Assembly: GCF_003112515.1 (NCBI RefSeq)
Contig: NZ_BEVZ01000010.1
Span: forward strand, 62,001 to 126,000
Length of the DNA: 64,000 nt
DNA from: Streptomyces fragilis
GTDB lineage: Bacteria; Actinomycetota; Actinomycetes; Streptomycetales; Streptomycetaceae
Direction of reading: 5' to 3'
The notes beneath the pieces are model-generated. The model was given only the letters and a program-made list of their open reading frames with translations. It did no database searches and was not told the DNA's origin. Of this stretch, positions 25,035 through 33,218 are shown in pieces; the first letter of the stretch is position 1, and each line of letters begins with the position of its first letter. The position numbers and the translations under genes were made by a program.

Positions 25035-28000
25035 ATGACGCGAGCCGAGCAGACAACGGCCCACTCCCCGGACCCCGACGACGCCCTGGTCGCAGATTCC
25101 CGCGAACGGGCCGTGCGGTCCCTGCTGGGCAGGCCGCAGCTGAAGCGACTCTGGAGCGCCCACCTCGTCTCCGGAACCGGCGACCTCCTGGCCCTGCTGG
25201 TCCTGGTGCTGCTGGCACTCCAGGCGGCGGTCGCCGAGAGCACCTTCGGCGGCGGATCCCGCGGTGTCGCCGTCACGGTCGCCTGCGTGCTCGGCGCACG
25301 CGTGCTGTCGACCCTGCTCTTCGGCGCCGTGCTGCTGGGACCGCTCACCTCCCTGACTTCCGCCGAGGGCCCGCTGGACCGGCGCTGGACCATGGTCGGC
25401 GCTGACGGCTTCCGCCTGGTGCTGCTGATCCTGGCCCCGCTGTGGATCGACTGGACCCCCGGCGGCGCGGTGGCCGCGCTGCTGGTCACGGTCTTCCTGA
25501 CCGGTGTGGCCGAGCGGCTGTGGACGATCTGCCGTGCCTCCGCCGCGCCCGCCCTGCTGCCGCCCCCGCCCCCGGAGGGCGCCAGCATCCGGCCGCTGCC
25601 GGACCACCAGGACGCCCTGCGCCGTCTGTCGCTGCGCACCACCGTCGGCGCCCTGCCGCTGGCCGCGGCGGTGCTGGTGCTCGCCACGCTGATCAGCAAC
25701 CTGCTCGGCGCGGGCCTCGACTGGTTCGGCCGGCACCAGGCCGCGCTCGCCTCCTTCGTCGCGGCCGGGCTGTTCGCCGCGTCGGTCTCCGTCCTGGTCC
25801 GGCTGGAGCTGCCCACCGTCCGCACCCCGCGCGCCCGCTCCCCGCTGGAGGGCCTGCGCCGCCCGCGCAGCGGCTCCGGCCCCGACAAGGGCCGCACCGG
25901 CGCCATCCCGCTGCTGGTCGTCGCCTGTGCCTCGGTCGCCGCCGCGATCGCCGCCTCGGTCGCCGTCGCCGTGCTGCACGCCATAGACCTGGGGGGCGGC
26001 CCGGTCGCCTACGGCCTGCTGGTGCTCGCCCTCACCGGGGGCACGGTGGCCGGTGTGCGCCTGGCCCCCAAGGTGCTGCCCGCGCTCTCCCGCCGCCGTC
26101 TGCTGGCCCTCGCCCTGACCTTCACCGGCATCGCGCTGCTGGCCACCGGTCTCGTCCCGGACATGGCGACCATGCTGCTGACCGCCGCCCTCGCCGGCAT
26201 CGGCGCGGGCATCGCCGCCAACACCGGACACACCCTGCTCGACCAGGAGACCGAGGAGTACCGCCGCCCGCGGCTCACCGACCACCTGCACGCGGTGGTC
26301 CGCGCCACGATCGGCCTGGCCGCCGTCGCCGCTCCGCTGCTGGCCGCCGCGATCGGCCCGCACCGCGTGGAGAGCGGCAAGTTCGTCTTCGCGCACGGCT
26401 GCGCCTCGTTCGTCCTCATGCTGGTCGGCGCGCTGCTGCTGCCGGTCGCCGCGCTGGTGCTGGCCAAGACCGACGACCGGTCCGGCATCCCGCTCCGCCA
26501 GGACCTCCGCGACGCCGTCCGCGGTGACGAGCCCACCGCCGCACCCGCGGGGAACGGTTTCTTCATCGCCCTGGAGGGCGGCGACGGAGCGGGCAAGTCC
26601 ACCCAGGCCGAGGCGCTCGCCGAGTGGATCCGCGCCAAGGGCCACGAGGTGGTGCTCACCCGCGAGCCGGGCGCCACCCCGGTCGGCAAGCGGCTGCGCT
26701 CGATCCTGCTGGACGTCTCCAGCGCCGGGCTCTCGCACCGCGCCGAGGCGCTGCTGTACGCCGCCGACCGTGCCGAGCACGTCGACACCGTGGTCCGTCC
26801 CGCGCTGGAGCGCGGTGCCGTGGTGATCTCCGACCGGTACATCGACTCCTCCGTCGCCTACCAGGGCGCCGGCCGCGACCTGTCGCCCGCCGAGGTGGCC
26901 CGCATCTCCCGCTGGGCGACCAACGGGCTGGTCCCGCACCTGACGGTGCTGCTCGACGTGTCCCCCGAGACCGCCCGCGAGCGCTTCACCGAGGCCCCCG
27001 ACCGTCTGGAGTCGGAGCCCGCCGAGTTCCACGCCCGGGTCCGCTCCGGCTTCCTCACGCTGGCCGCCAGCGACCCGGGGCGCTACCTCGTCGTCGACGC
27101 CGGACAGGAGCCGGAGGCGGTCACCACGGTCGTCCGGCACCGCCTGGACCAGATGCTGCCGCTCTCCGAGGCCGAGAAGAAGGCCCGCGAGGAGGCCCGC
27201 CGCAAGGCCGAGGAGGAGGCGCGTCGCCGGGCCGAGGAGGAGGCCGCCCGCAAGGCCGAGGAGGAGCGCCTGGAGCGTGAGCGTCAGGAGGAGCTCGCCC
27301 GCCTGCGCGCCGAGGAGGAGGAACGCCAGCGCCGCGAGCTGGAGGAGGCGCGCCGGCGTGAGGCCGAGCGGCAGGCCGAGGAGGCCCGCCGCCGGGAGGC
27401 CGAGGCGCGTCGCAAGGCCGAGGAGGAGCGCGCCAGGCTGCTCGCCGAGGAGGAGGCCCGGGCCGCCGAGGAGGCCCGCCGCCGCGAGGAGGAGGCCGAG
27501 CGCCGCAACCGCGAGGCGGAGCAGGCGCGGCTGCGTGCCGAGGCCGAGGCCCGGCGGATGGAGAAGCAGCGGCAGGCCGAGGAGGCGCTGCTGCGCGCCG
27601 AGGAGGCCCGCCGCCTGGCGGAGGCCGCGGCGACGGCCGCCGAGGCCGCCAAGACCTCGCAGACGGTGCCGATGTCCAAGGCCCCGGAGCCCGCGCCGGC
27701 CCCGTCCCGCGACGAGGCCCGTGAGGACGACCGCGGCCCGCAGGACCGCGTGAACATGTCGAAGGCGCCGGACGACGAGGCGCTGACCGTGCCGACGCCG
27801 GTGGTCTCCCCGCAGGAGGAGACCGCGGTGATCCCGCGGGTCGCCGAGAACGACGCGACGATGGAGATCCCCCAGGTGACGCGGCCGGCCGACGAGACGG
27901 CGGTGCTGCCCCGGATCGAGCAGCCGGACCCGGAGGCCACCCGGGAGATCCCGCGCGACGCGGACGTCACCCGCGAGCTCCCGCAGGTCGGCGCCGAGGA

Positions 28001-28133
28001 CGGGCGCCGCCGCGCCGGCTGGGCGGAGGAGACGCCGATGGACGACCTGCCCAGCCTCGCCGACGAACTGCTCGGCCCGTACGACGAGCGTGACGGCGGC
28101 GACGGCAAGGGCCGCCGCGGCCGCCGTCGCTGA
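25035..28133 (+). CDS. tmk: Membrane-anchored thymidylate kinase fusion
   Basis: Three-part protein of 1032 residues. Residues about 35-490 are an MFS-like polytopic membrane domain. Residues 507 to about 710 are thymidylate kinase (dTMP to dTDP), with P-loop EGGDGAGKST at 512-521, DRxY-type VISDRYIDSS and the thymidine-binding region LTREPGATPVG. Residues about 714-872 are an uninterrupted Glu/Arg/Ala helix, likely a long single helix or coiled coil. The last 160 residues are disordered and carry five TxxI/L-P motifs (Thr 930, 942, 955, 969, 979). Ordinary Tmk is about 210 residues. The membrane part resembles transporters but its substrate is unknown. It is followed by a terminator. Confidence 0.92.
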   Translation: MTRAEQTTAHSPDPDDALVADSRERAVRSLLGRPQLKRLWSAHLVSGTGDLLALLVLVLLALQAAVAESTFGGGSRGVAVTVACVLGARVLSTLLFGAVLLGPLTSLTSAEGPLDRRWTMVGADGFRLVLLILAPLWIDWTPGGAVAALLVTVFLTGVAERLWTICRASAAPALLPPPPPEGASIRPLPDHQDALRRLSLRTTVGALPLAAAVLVLATLISNLLGAGLDWFGRHQAALASFVAAGLFAASVSVLVRLELPTVRTPRARSPLEGLRRPRSGSGPDKGRTGAIPLLVVACASVAAAIAASVAVAVLHAIDLGGGPVAYGLLVLALTGGTVAGVRLAPKVLPALSRRRLLALALTFTGIALLATGLVPDMATMLLTAALAGIGAGIAANTGHTLLDQETEEYRRPRLTDHLHAVVRATIGLAAVAAPLLAAAIGPHRVESGKFVFAHGCASFVLMLVGALLLPVAALVLAKTDDRSGIPLRQDLRDAVRGDEPTAAPAGNGFFIALEGGDGAGKSTQAEALAEWIRAKGHEVVLTREPGATPVGKRLRSILLDVSSAGLSHRAEALLYAADRAEHVDTVVRPALERGAVVISDRYIDSSVAYQGAGRDLSPAEVARISRWATNGLVPHLTVLLDVSPETARERFTEAPDRLESEPAEFHARVRSGFLTLAASDPGRYLVVDAGQEPEAVTTVVRHRLDQMLPLSEAEKKAREEARRKAEEEARRRAEEEAARKAEEERLERERQEELARLRAEEEERQRRELEEARRREAERQAEEARRREAEARRKAEEERARLLAEEEARAAEEARRREEEAERRNREAEQARLRAEAEARRMEKQRQAEEALLRAEEARRLAEAAATAAEAAKTSQTVPMSKAPEPAPAPSRDEAREDDRGPQDRVNMSKAPDDEALTVPTPVVSPQEETAVIPRVAENDATMEIPQVTRPADETAVLPRIEQPDPEATREIPRDADVTRELPQVGAEDGRRRAGWAEETPMDDLPSLADELLGPYDERDGGDGKGRRGRRR

Positions 28134-28148
28134 CCGCCGCCCGCACAG

Positions 28149-28194
28149 GTACGCCGCCCCTTCAGGTGCTGGACACCCGGCCGGGGCGGCGTAC
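28149..28194 (+). terminator. Terminator after tmk
   Basis: Perfect 12-base arms GTACGCCGCCCC / GGGGCGGCGTAC with a 22-base loop, 15 bases past the stop. Confidence 0.7.
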
Positions 28195-28339
28195 GCGTGT
28201 GCGGCGGCTGCGGAGGCGGGCGGCGCACGCGGGTGAGGACCGGCGAAGACGGGAGGGCCGGCCGCCGCCCGTGCGCCGGCTGTCCTGGCCGACCCGCACA
28301 ATGGAGGCGGCGGTACGACATGAACGAAAGGCGGTGCCC

Positions 28340-29545
28340 GTGGCCGTATGGGACGACCTGGTGGGCCAGGAGCGGGTCATCGCCGAACTGGACGCCGCGG
28401 CGCGGGACGCCGACGCGCTGGTCACGGCCGCGAACGAGGGCGCTCCCGCCCCTGAGGCGTCCAGGATGACGCACGCCTGGCTGTTCACCGGCCCGCCCGG
28501 TGCGGGACGGGAGGCGGCGGCCCGCGCCTTCGCCGCCGCGCTGCAGTGCGTCAGCCCGGACCGCGCCCTCGGCGGCGCCCCCGGCTGCGGCTTCTGCGAC
28601 GGCTGCCACACGGCCCTGATCGGCACCCACGCCGACGTCTCCACCGTCGTCGCGACCGGCGCGCAGATCCTGGTCGACGACATGCGCGACACCGTGCGCA
28701 AGTCGTACACCGCCCCGGCGGGCGGCCGCTGGCAGGTCATCCTCGTCGAGGACGCCGAGCGGCTCAACGAGAAGTCGGCCAACGCCGTCCTCAAGGCGGT
28801 CGAGGAGCCGGCCTCGCGCACCGTCTGGATGCTGTGCGCGCCGTCCGTGGACGACGTGCTGCCCACCATCCGGTCCCGTTGCCGGCTGCTGACCCTGCGG
28901 ACCCCACCGGTCGAGGCCGTCGCAGACCTGCTGATCCGCCGCGACGGCATCGAGCCGGACACCGCCCACGCGGTGGCCCGCGCCACCCAGGGACACGTCG
29001 ACCGCGCCCGCAGGCTCGCCGTGGACCCGGCGGCCCGCGAGCGCCGGGCCTCGGTGCTCAGGCTGCCGCTGCGGGTGGGCGACGTGGGCGGAGCCCTGCG
29101 CGCCGCGCAGGAGCTGGTGGACGCGGCGGCCGCCGACGCCAAGGCGCTGGCCGAGGAACTGGACGTCAAGGAGACCGACGAACTGAAGGCGGCGCTCGGC
29201 GCGGCCCAGGGCGGCAGGCTCCCGCGGGGCACGGCCGGCGTGATGAAGGACCTCGAGGACAAGCAGAAGCGCCGCCGCACCCGCACCCAGCGAGACAGCC
29301 TGGACCTGGCGCTGACCGACCTCACCAACTTCTACCGCGACGTCCTCGCCCTCCAGCTCGGCACGCGGGTGGCGCTCGCCAACGCGGACGCCGAGGACGC
29401 GCTGCAGCGGCTGGCGCGCTCCGGGACCCCCGAGTCGACCCTGCGCCGGATAGAGGCGATCGGCGCGTGCGGCGAGGCGCTGGACCGCAACGTGCCGCCG
29501 CTGCTGGCCGTCGAGGCCATGACCATGGCTCTGCGCGACGGTTAG
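28340..29545 (+). CDS. holB: DNA polymerase III subunit delta'
   Basis: Clamp-loader subunit delta', 401 residues. The N-terminus AVWDDLVGQ and the AAA+ core are typical. The P-loop reads GPPGAGREAA with Arg in place of the catalytic Lys, as expected for delta', which does not hydrolyse ATP. Four Cys (Cys in LQCVSP, then PGCGFCDGCH) form the zinc module. SRC is present at TIRSRCRLL. GTG 28340 is chosen over GTG 28334 because AAAGG lies 9 bases upstream. The C-terminal 150 residues are actinobacterial-type. It sits directly after tmk, a common actinobacterial pairing. Confidence 0.92.
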   Translation: MAVWDDLVGQERVIAELDAAARDADALVTAANEGAPAPEASRMTHAWLFTGPPGAGREAAARAFAAALQCVSPDRALGGAPGCGFCDGCHTALIGTHADVSTVVATGAQILVDDMRDTVRKSYTAPAGGRWQVILVEDAERLNEKSANAVLKAVEEPASRTVWMLCAPSVDDVLPTIRSRCRLLTLRTPPVEAVADLLIRRDGIEPDTAHAVARATQGHVDRARRLAVDPAARERRASVLRLPLRVGDVGGALRAAQELVDAAAADAKALAEELDVKETDELKAALGAAQGGRLPRGTAGVMKDLEDKQKRRRTRTQRDSLDLALTDLTNFYRDVLALQLGTRVALANADAEDALQRLARSGTPESTLRRIEAIGACGEALDRNVPPLLAVEAMTMALRDG

Positions 29546-29596
29546 CCCGTGCGGGCGACATCCATGGCACAGGGCGTGAGCACGGCTGCGGAGAGT

Positions 29597-29602
29597 TACC
29601 GT
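29597..29602 (+). promoter_or_regulatory. Leaderless-type -10 box TACCGT
   Basis: TACCGT ends 6 bases before the GTG at 29609. The same hexamer serves the metalloprotease gene at 42447. It favours this GTG over the upstream ATG at 29564. Confidence 0.5.
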
Positions 29603-29608
29603 GACCGG

Positions 29609-31201
29609 GTGGAGATCAGCCGCAGCCCTCGTTCCGTGTCCCGCCCCAGGCGGGCCGCGCGCCTGGCCGGAGCGGTCGCCACCGCCTCCGCGCTCCTGCT
29701 GACGGCGTGCGCCGTCGAGGACCAGCCCGGTGATCCGGGCGCCCGTCCGGCGCTCGCCGCGCTTCCCGCCCAGGTGGAGCCGCGGCTGGCCCGCTTCTAC
29801 GAGCAGAAGCCCTCCTGGCGGGACTGCGGCGCGCCCGGGTTCCAGTGCACGACGATGCGCGCGCCGCTGGACTACGACCGGCCGGACGCCGGCGAGGTGC
29901 GGCTCGCGGTGTCGCGGACCAAGGCCACGGGGCCGGGCCGCCGGCTGGGCTCGCTGTTCGTCAACCCCGGCGGCCCGGGCGGTTCCGCCGTCGACTACCT
30001 GCAGGGCTACGCCGCGCTGGGGTACCCCGCCGAGGTGCGGGCCCGGTACGACGTCGTCGCCGTCGACCCGCGCGGTGTCGCCCGCAGCGAGCCGGTCGAC
30101 TGCCTCGACGGGCCGCACATGGACACGTACACGAGCACCGACTTCACCCCGGACGAGGACGCCGAGACGGACTCGCTGGTGAAGGCGTTCAAGACCTTCG
30201 CGGAGGGCTGCGGCGGCCGGTCCGCGAAGCTGCTGCGCCACGTCTCCACGGTGGAGACGGCCCGCGACATGGACATGGTGCGCTCGGTGCTGGGCGACAA
30301 GAAGCTGCACTACGTCGGCGCCTCCTACGGCACCTTCCTCGGCGCCACCTACGCGGGGCTGTTCCCTTCGCGGGTGGGGCGCTTGGTGCTGGACGGCGCG
30401 ATGGACCCGTCGCTGCCGGCCCGCCGGCTGAACCTGGACCAGACGGCCGGCTTCGAGACGGCCTTCCAGGCGTTCGCCCGTGACTGCGTGCGACAGTCCG
30501 ACTGCCCGGTCGGCGGCAGGGGGGCCACCCCCGCCGAGGTGGGACGCGGGCTGAAGGCCTTTTTCGAGAAGCTGGACGCCCGGCCGCTGAAAGCCGAGGA
30601 CCCGGACGGGCGTGAGCTGACGGAGTCGCTGGCCACCATCGGCGTGATCGCCGCCATGTACGACGAGGGCGCCTGGCCCCAGCTCCGCGAAGCGCTCGAC
30701 TCCGCCCGGCGGCACAAGGACGGCACCGAGCTCCTGGCGCTGTCCGACAGCTACTACGAGCGGGACCCCGACGGCCGGTACTCCAACCTGATGTTCGCCA
30801 ACAGCGCGGTGAACTGCCTGGACCTGCCCGGGGCGTTCTCCTCCCCGGAGGAGGTGCGCGAGGCGCTGCCCGCGTTCGAGAAGGCCTCGCCGGTCTTCGG
30901 CGAGACGATGGCCTGGTCCGCGCTGAACTGCGCCTACTGGCCCGTCGCCCCCACCGGTGAGCCCCGGCGCATCGAGGCGAAGGGCGCCGCCCCGATCCTG
31001 GTGGTCGGCACCACCCGCGATCCCGCCACCCCTTACGTCTGGGCGAAGGCCCTGGCGGGTCAGCTTGCCTCCGGCCGGCTCCTCACCCACGACGGTGACG
31101 GCCACACCGCCTACGGACGTGGCAGCGACTGCGTCGACGCGGCGGTCGACGCCTACCTGCTCCGCGGCACCGTCCCGCCGGAGGGGAAGCGCTGCGTCTG
31201 A
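29609..31201 (+). CDS. Secreted alpha/beta hydrolase, tripeptidyl-aminopeptidase type
   Basis: Exported lipoprotein hydrolase of 530 residues from GTG 29609. A basic n-region (RSPRSVSRPRRAAR) and hydrophobic stretch end in lipobox LTAC. The catalytic Ser is in YVGASYGTFLG, with oxyanion region FVNPGGPGGSAVDY. The C-terminal TAP-like domain supplies Asp in GTTRDPATPY and His in DGDGHTAYG. Relatives release N-terminal tripeptides from secreted proteins or cleave esters. An in-frame ATG at 29564 is the alternative start. It ends 120 bases before the tRNA-Thr gene. Confidence 0.88.
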   Translation: MEISRSPRSVSRPRRAARLAGAVATASALLLTACAVEDQPGDPGARPALAALPAQVEPRLARFYEQKPSWRDCGAPGFQCTTMRAPLDYDRPDAGEVRLAVSRTKATGPGRRLGSLFVNPGGPGGSAVDYLQGYAALGYPAEVRARYDVVAVDPRGVARSEPVDCLDGPHMDTYTSTDFTPDEDAETDSLVKAFKTFAEGCGGRSAKLLRHVSTVETARDMDMVRSVLGDKKLHYVGASYGTFLGATYAGLFPSRVGRLVLDGAMDPSLPARRLNLDQTAGFETAFQAFARDCVRQSDCPVGGRGATPAEVGRGLKAFFEKLDARPLKAEDPDGRELTESLATIGVIAAMYDEGAWPQLREALDSARRHKDGTELLALSDSYYERDPDGRYSNLMFANSAVNCLDLPGAFSSPEEVREALPAFEKASPVFGETMAWSALNCAYWPVAPTGEPRRIEAKGAAPILVVGTTRDPATPYVWAKALAGQLASGRLLTHDGDGHTAYGRGSDCVDAAVDAYLLRGTVPPEGKRCV

Positions 31202-31251
31202 CCTCGCGGAACGCCCGGTCGATCGCCGGTTCGCCGCGGGTTCATCGCCGG

Positions 31252-31281
31252 TTCGGAGCACCCTCGGAAACTGTGTAGACT
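31252..31281 (+). promoter_or_regulatory. Promoter of tRNA-Thr
   Basis: TTCGGA (31252-31257), an 18-base spacer and TAGACT (31276-31281) lie 40 bases before the tRNA. A 12-base direct repeat ATCGCCGGTTCG at 31222 and 31244 overlaps the -35. Confidence 0.45.
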
Positions 31282-31321
31282 TACCGTCGTCGCCGGTCGC
31301 ACCATGGTGCGGTCAGCACGT

Positions 31322-31395
31322 GCCGCTTTAGCTCAGATGGCCAGAGCAACGCACTCGTAATGCGTAGGTCTCGGGTTCGAATCCCGAAAGCGGCT
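31322..31395 (+). tRNA. tRNA-Thr (anticodon CGT)
   Basis: Complete 74-base cloverleaf. Acceptor GCCGCTT / AAGCGGC, D stem GCTC / GAGC, anticodon stem ACGCA / TGCGT with loop CTCGTAA (anticodon CGT, reads ACG), 5-base variable loop and T arm TCGGG-TTCGAAT-CCCGA. The 3' CCA is not encoded. ACG is a frequent Thr codon in this GC-rich genome. Confidence 0.97.
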
Positions 31396-31401
31396 CCGAA
31401 T

Positions 31402-31436
31402 AAGCCAGGTCACACAGCTTGTGACCTGGCTTTTTT
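31402..31436 (+). terminator. Rho-independent terminator of tRNA-Thr
   Basis: Perfect 13-base stem AAGCCAGGTCACA / TGTGACCTGGCTT, 5-base loop, then TTTTTT. It starts 6 bases after the tRNA. Confidence 0.92.
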
Positions 31437-31446
31437 CTTGCTCGCG

Positions 31447-33120
31447 TCACTTCGCGTCCGCGTAGCACTCCACCACCGCCGTGGTGAACGGGAAGCGGAC
31501 CGGGGTGTCGCCGAAGGTGAGGCGGGCGGCCTCGGCGGAGCTCTCCCGGATGGCGGCCGTGACCTGCTCCGCCTCCCCGGCGGGGCAGTGCACGATCACC
31601 TCGTCGTGCTGGAAGAACACCAGTTCCGCCGCGAGCCCCCGCAGGCGGCGGCGCAGGGCGGCCAGCAGCAGGAACGTCCAGTCGGCGGCGCTTCCCTGGA
31701 CGACGAAGTTGCGGGCGAACCGGCCGCGGGCGCGGGTCGTCGCCGTGGAGCGGCCGGGTCCGAGCTCGTCGTCGTCCTCCGCGAGCGGGATGCCCGCCTC
31801 CTCCGCCTCCTCCTGACCGCCCACGGGCGGGCAGGTGCGGCCGAGCCAGGTGCGCACCAGGCGCCCCTCCTCGCCGGCGCGGGCGGCCTCGTCGACGTGG
31901 GCCACCGCGAGGGGGAACCGCCGGCGCAGCGCGGCCAGGTTCTTCAGGCCGTCGCCGGAGGTCTGGCCGTAGATGGCGCCGAGGACGGCGATCTTGGCGC
32001 GGTCCCGGTCACCGGCGAAGGCCCGCTCCGAGACCGCCTGGTAGAGGTCGCTCTCGCGGCCCGCGACCTTCATGAAGGCGGGGTCGCGGGAGATCGCGGC
32101 CAGAACCCGGGGCTCCATCTGGTCGGCGTCGGCGACCACCAGCCGCCAGCCGGGATCGGCGATCACGGCCCGCCGGATCACCTTGGGGATCTGCAGCGCA
32201 CCACCGCCGTGGGTGACCCAGCGGCCGGTCACCGTGCCCGCGGGCAGGAACTCCGGGCGGAACCTGCCCTCGCGCACCCAGTCCTGGAGCCAGGACCAGC
32301 CGTGGGCGACCCAGATGCGGTACAGCCGCTTGTACTCCAGCAGCGGCGGTACGGCGGGATGGTCGAGCTTCGACAGCTCCCAGCGACGGGTGGAGCGGAC
32401 CCGGACACCGGCCTGGGCGAACGCCTTGACCACGTCGGCCGGCAGGTCGGGCCGCACCCGGCGGCCGAACGCGGCGGAGACCTCGTCCGCCAGCTCGGCC
32501 AGTCGCCGTGGCTCGCCGGCGCCCGGATAGCGCTCGCCGAGCAGGCCCCGGAGCACCTCCCGGTGCACGTCGGCCCGCCAGGGCAGGCCCGTGCGGTTCA
32601 TCTCCGCCGCCACCAGGGTGCCGGCGGACTCCGCTGCCAGCAGCAGGGCCATCCGGTCCGGGTGGGCGGTGGCGGCCAGCCGGCGCCGCTGTTCGGCGTA
32701 GACGGCGAGCAGGTCGGCGAGCGGCACGTCCACAGGATCGGCGGCCTCGAACAACGGGTCCTGCGCCGAAGGGTCCGCGTTCCGCGTCGGCGGGTCCGGC
32801 GGCACCGGGCCGCCGCGCAGCCGGCCCAGTGCGGCCGCGGCGTTCCGCGGCTCGCCGCTCCTGCCCTCATGGCCGAGGAGCAGGGTTTCGGCGTCTTCCA
32901 CGTCGTGACAGCGCTCGACCCTCACTCCGGCGGCCAGCAGGCGCGGGTAGACCTCCGCGGTCGAGCGCCACACCCAGCGGGTGACCCCGGGCCGCGAACG
33001 CACGGCCTCGGCGAGGTCGGGCTCGCGGCGCACCGGGCCGGAGGGCAGGTCGTCGGGGCCGAGGGGGACGACATCGGCGCCGCCGCCCTCGACGGGTGCG
33101 AGAGCCCACCGGCCGGTCAT
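31447..33120 (-). CDS. Family A DNA polymerase without 5' nuclease domain
   Basis: PolA-like polymerase of 557 residues, commonly annotated bifunctional 3'-5' exonuclease/DNA polymerase. Motif A is VVADADQMEPRVLA, the O-helix region is RDRAKIAVLGAIYGQ, and motif C is FFQHDEVIVHCP. There is no 5' flap-nuclease domain, and I do not see a clear ExoI DxE motif in the N-terminal 250 residues, so proofreading is doubtful. Streptomyces carries this in addition to full-length PolA. ATG 33120 is preceded at 7 bases by CAGACT, suggesting a leaderless mRNA. The gene diverges from the DUF2786 gene, with paired DnaA boxes between. Confidence 0.85.
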   Translation of the reverse strand: MTGRWALAPVEGGGADVVPLGPDDLPSGPVRREPDLAEAVRSRPGVTRWVWRSTAEVYPRLLAAGVRVERCHDVEDAETLLLGHEGRSGEPRNAAAALGRLRGGPVPPDPPTRNADPSAQDPLFEAADPVDVPLADLLAVYAEQRRRLAATAHPDRMALLLAAESAGTLVAAEMNRTGLPWRADVHREVLRGLLGERYPGAGEPRRLAELADEVSAAFGRRVRPDLPADVVKAFAQAGVRVRSTRRWELSKLDHPAVPPLLEYKRLYRIWVAHGWSWLQDWVREGRFRPEFLPAGTVTGRWVTHGGGALQIPKVIRRAVIADPGWRLVVADADQMEPRVLAAISRDPAFMKVAGRESDLYQAVSERAFAGDRDRAKIAVLGAIYGQTSGDGLKNLAALRRRFPLAVAHVDEAARAGEEGRLVRTWLGRTCPPVGGQEEAEEAGIPLAEDDDELGPGRSTATTRARGRFARNFVVQGSAADWTFLLLAALRRRLRGLAAELVFFQHDEVIVHCPAGEAEQVTAAIRESSAEAARLTFGDTPVRFPFTTAVVECYADAK

Positions 33121-33127
33121 GCGGTCG

Positions 33128-33133
33128 AGTCTG
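33128..33133 (-). promoter_or_regulatory. Leaderless-type -10 box CAGACT (polymerase gene)
   Basis: On the minus strand CAGACT ends 7 bases before the ATG at 33120, with no ribosome-binding site. Confidence 0.45.
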
Positions 33134-33159
33134 CCAGGTAGGTACGACAACGCCGCTCG

Positions 33160-33180
33160 TTGTCCACAGCCTGTGGACAA
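33160..33180. promoter_or_regulatory. Two inverted consensus DnaA boxes
   Basis: TTGTCCACA (33160-33168) and its reverse complement TGTGGACAA (33172-33180) are separated by three bases, giving 10-base arms around a single central base. TTGTCCACA is the preferred Streptomyces DnaA box. The site lies 27 bases upstream of the polymerase -10 box and 27 bases upstream of the DUF2786 -10 box. Confidence 0.7.
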
Positions 33181-33206
33181 CTTTCCCGCACCCCCGGTTC
33201 CCGTGT

Positions 33207-33212
33207 CAGGAT
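33207..33212 (+). promoter_or_regulatory. Leaderless-type -10 box CAGGAT
   Basis: CAGGAT ends 6 bases before the GTG at 33219 and no ribosome-binding site is present. Confidence 0.5.
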
Positions 33213-33218
33213 CACCGG

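Noticed and set aside
21818..25984. Long minus-strand open frame opposite topA and tmk.
   Set aside because: Same GC-frame artefact. Composition is biased and the plus-strand genes have intact catalytic motifs.
27284..31261. Long minus-strand open frame across tmk, holB and the hydrolase gene.
   Set aside because: It spans several well-supported plus-strand genes and intergenic terminators, and has no recognisable domain.
31322..31395. An integrase gene next to the tRNA.
   Set aside because: No tyrosine or serine recombinase is encoded anywhere in the window and no second copy of the tRNA 3' end was seen, so no integrated element is called.
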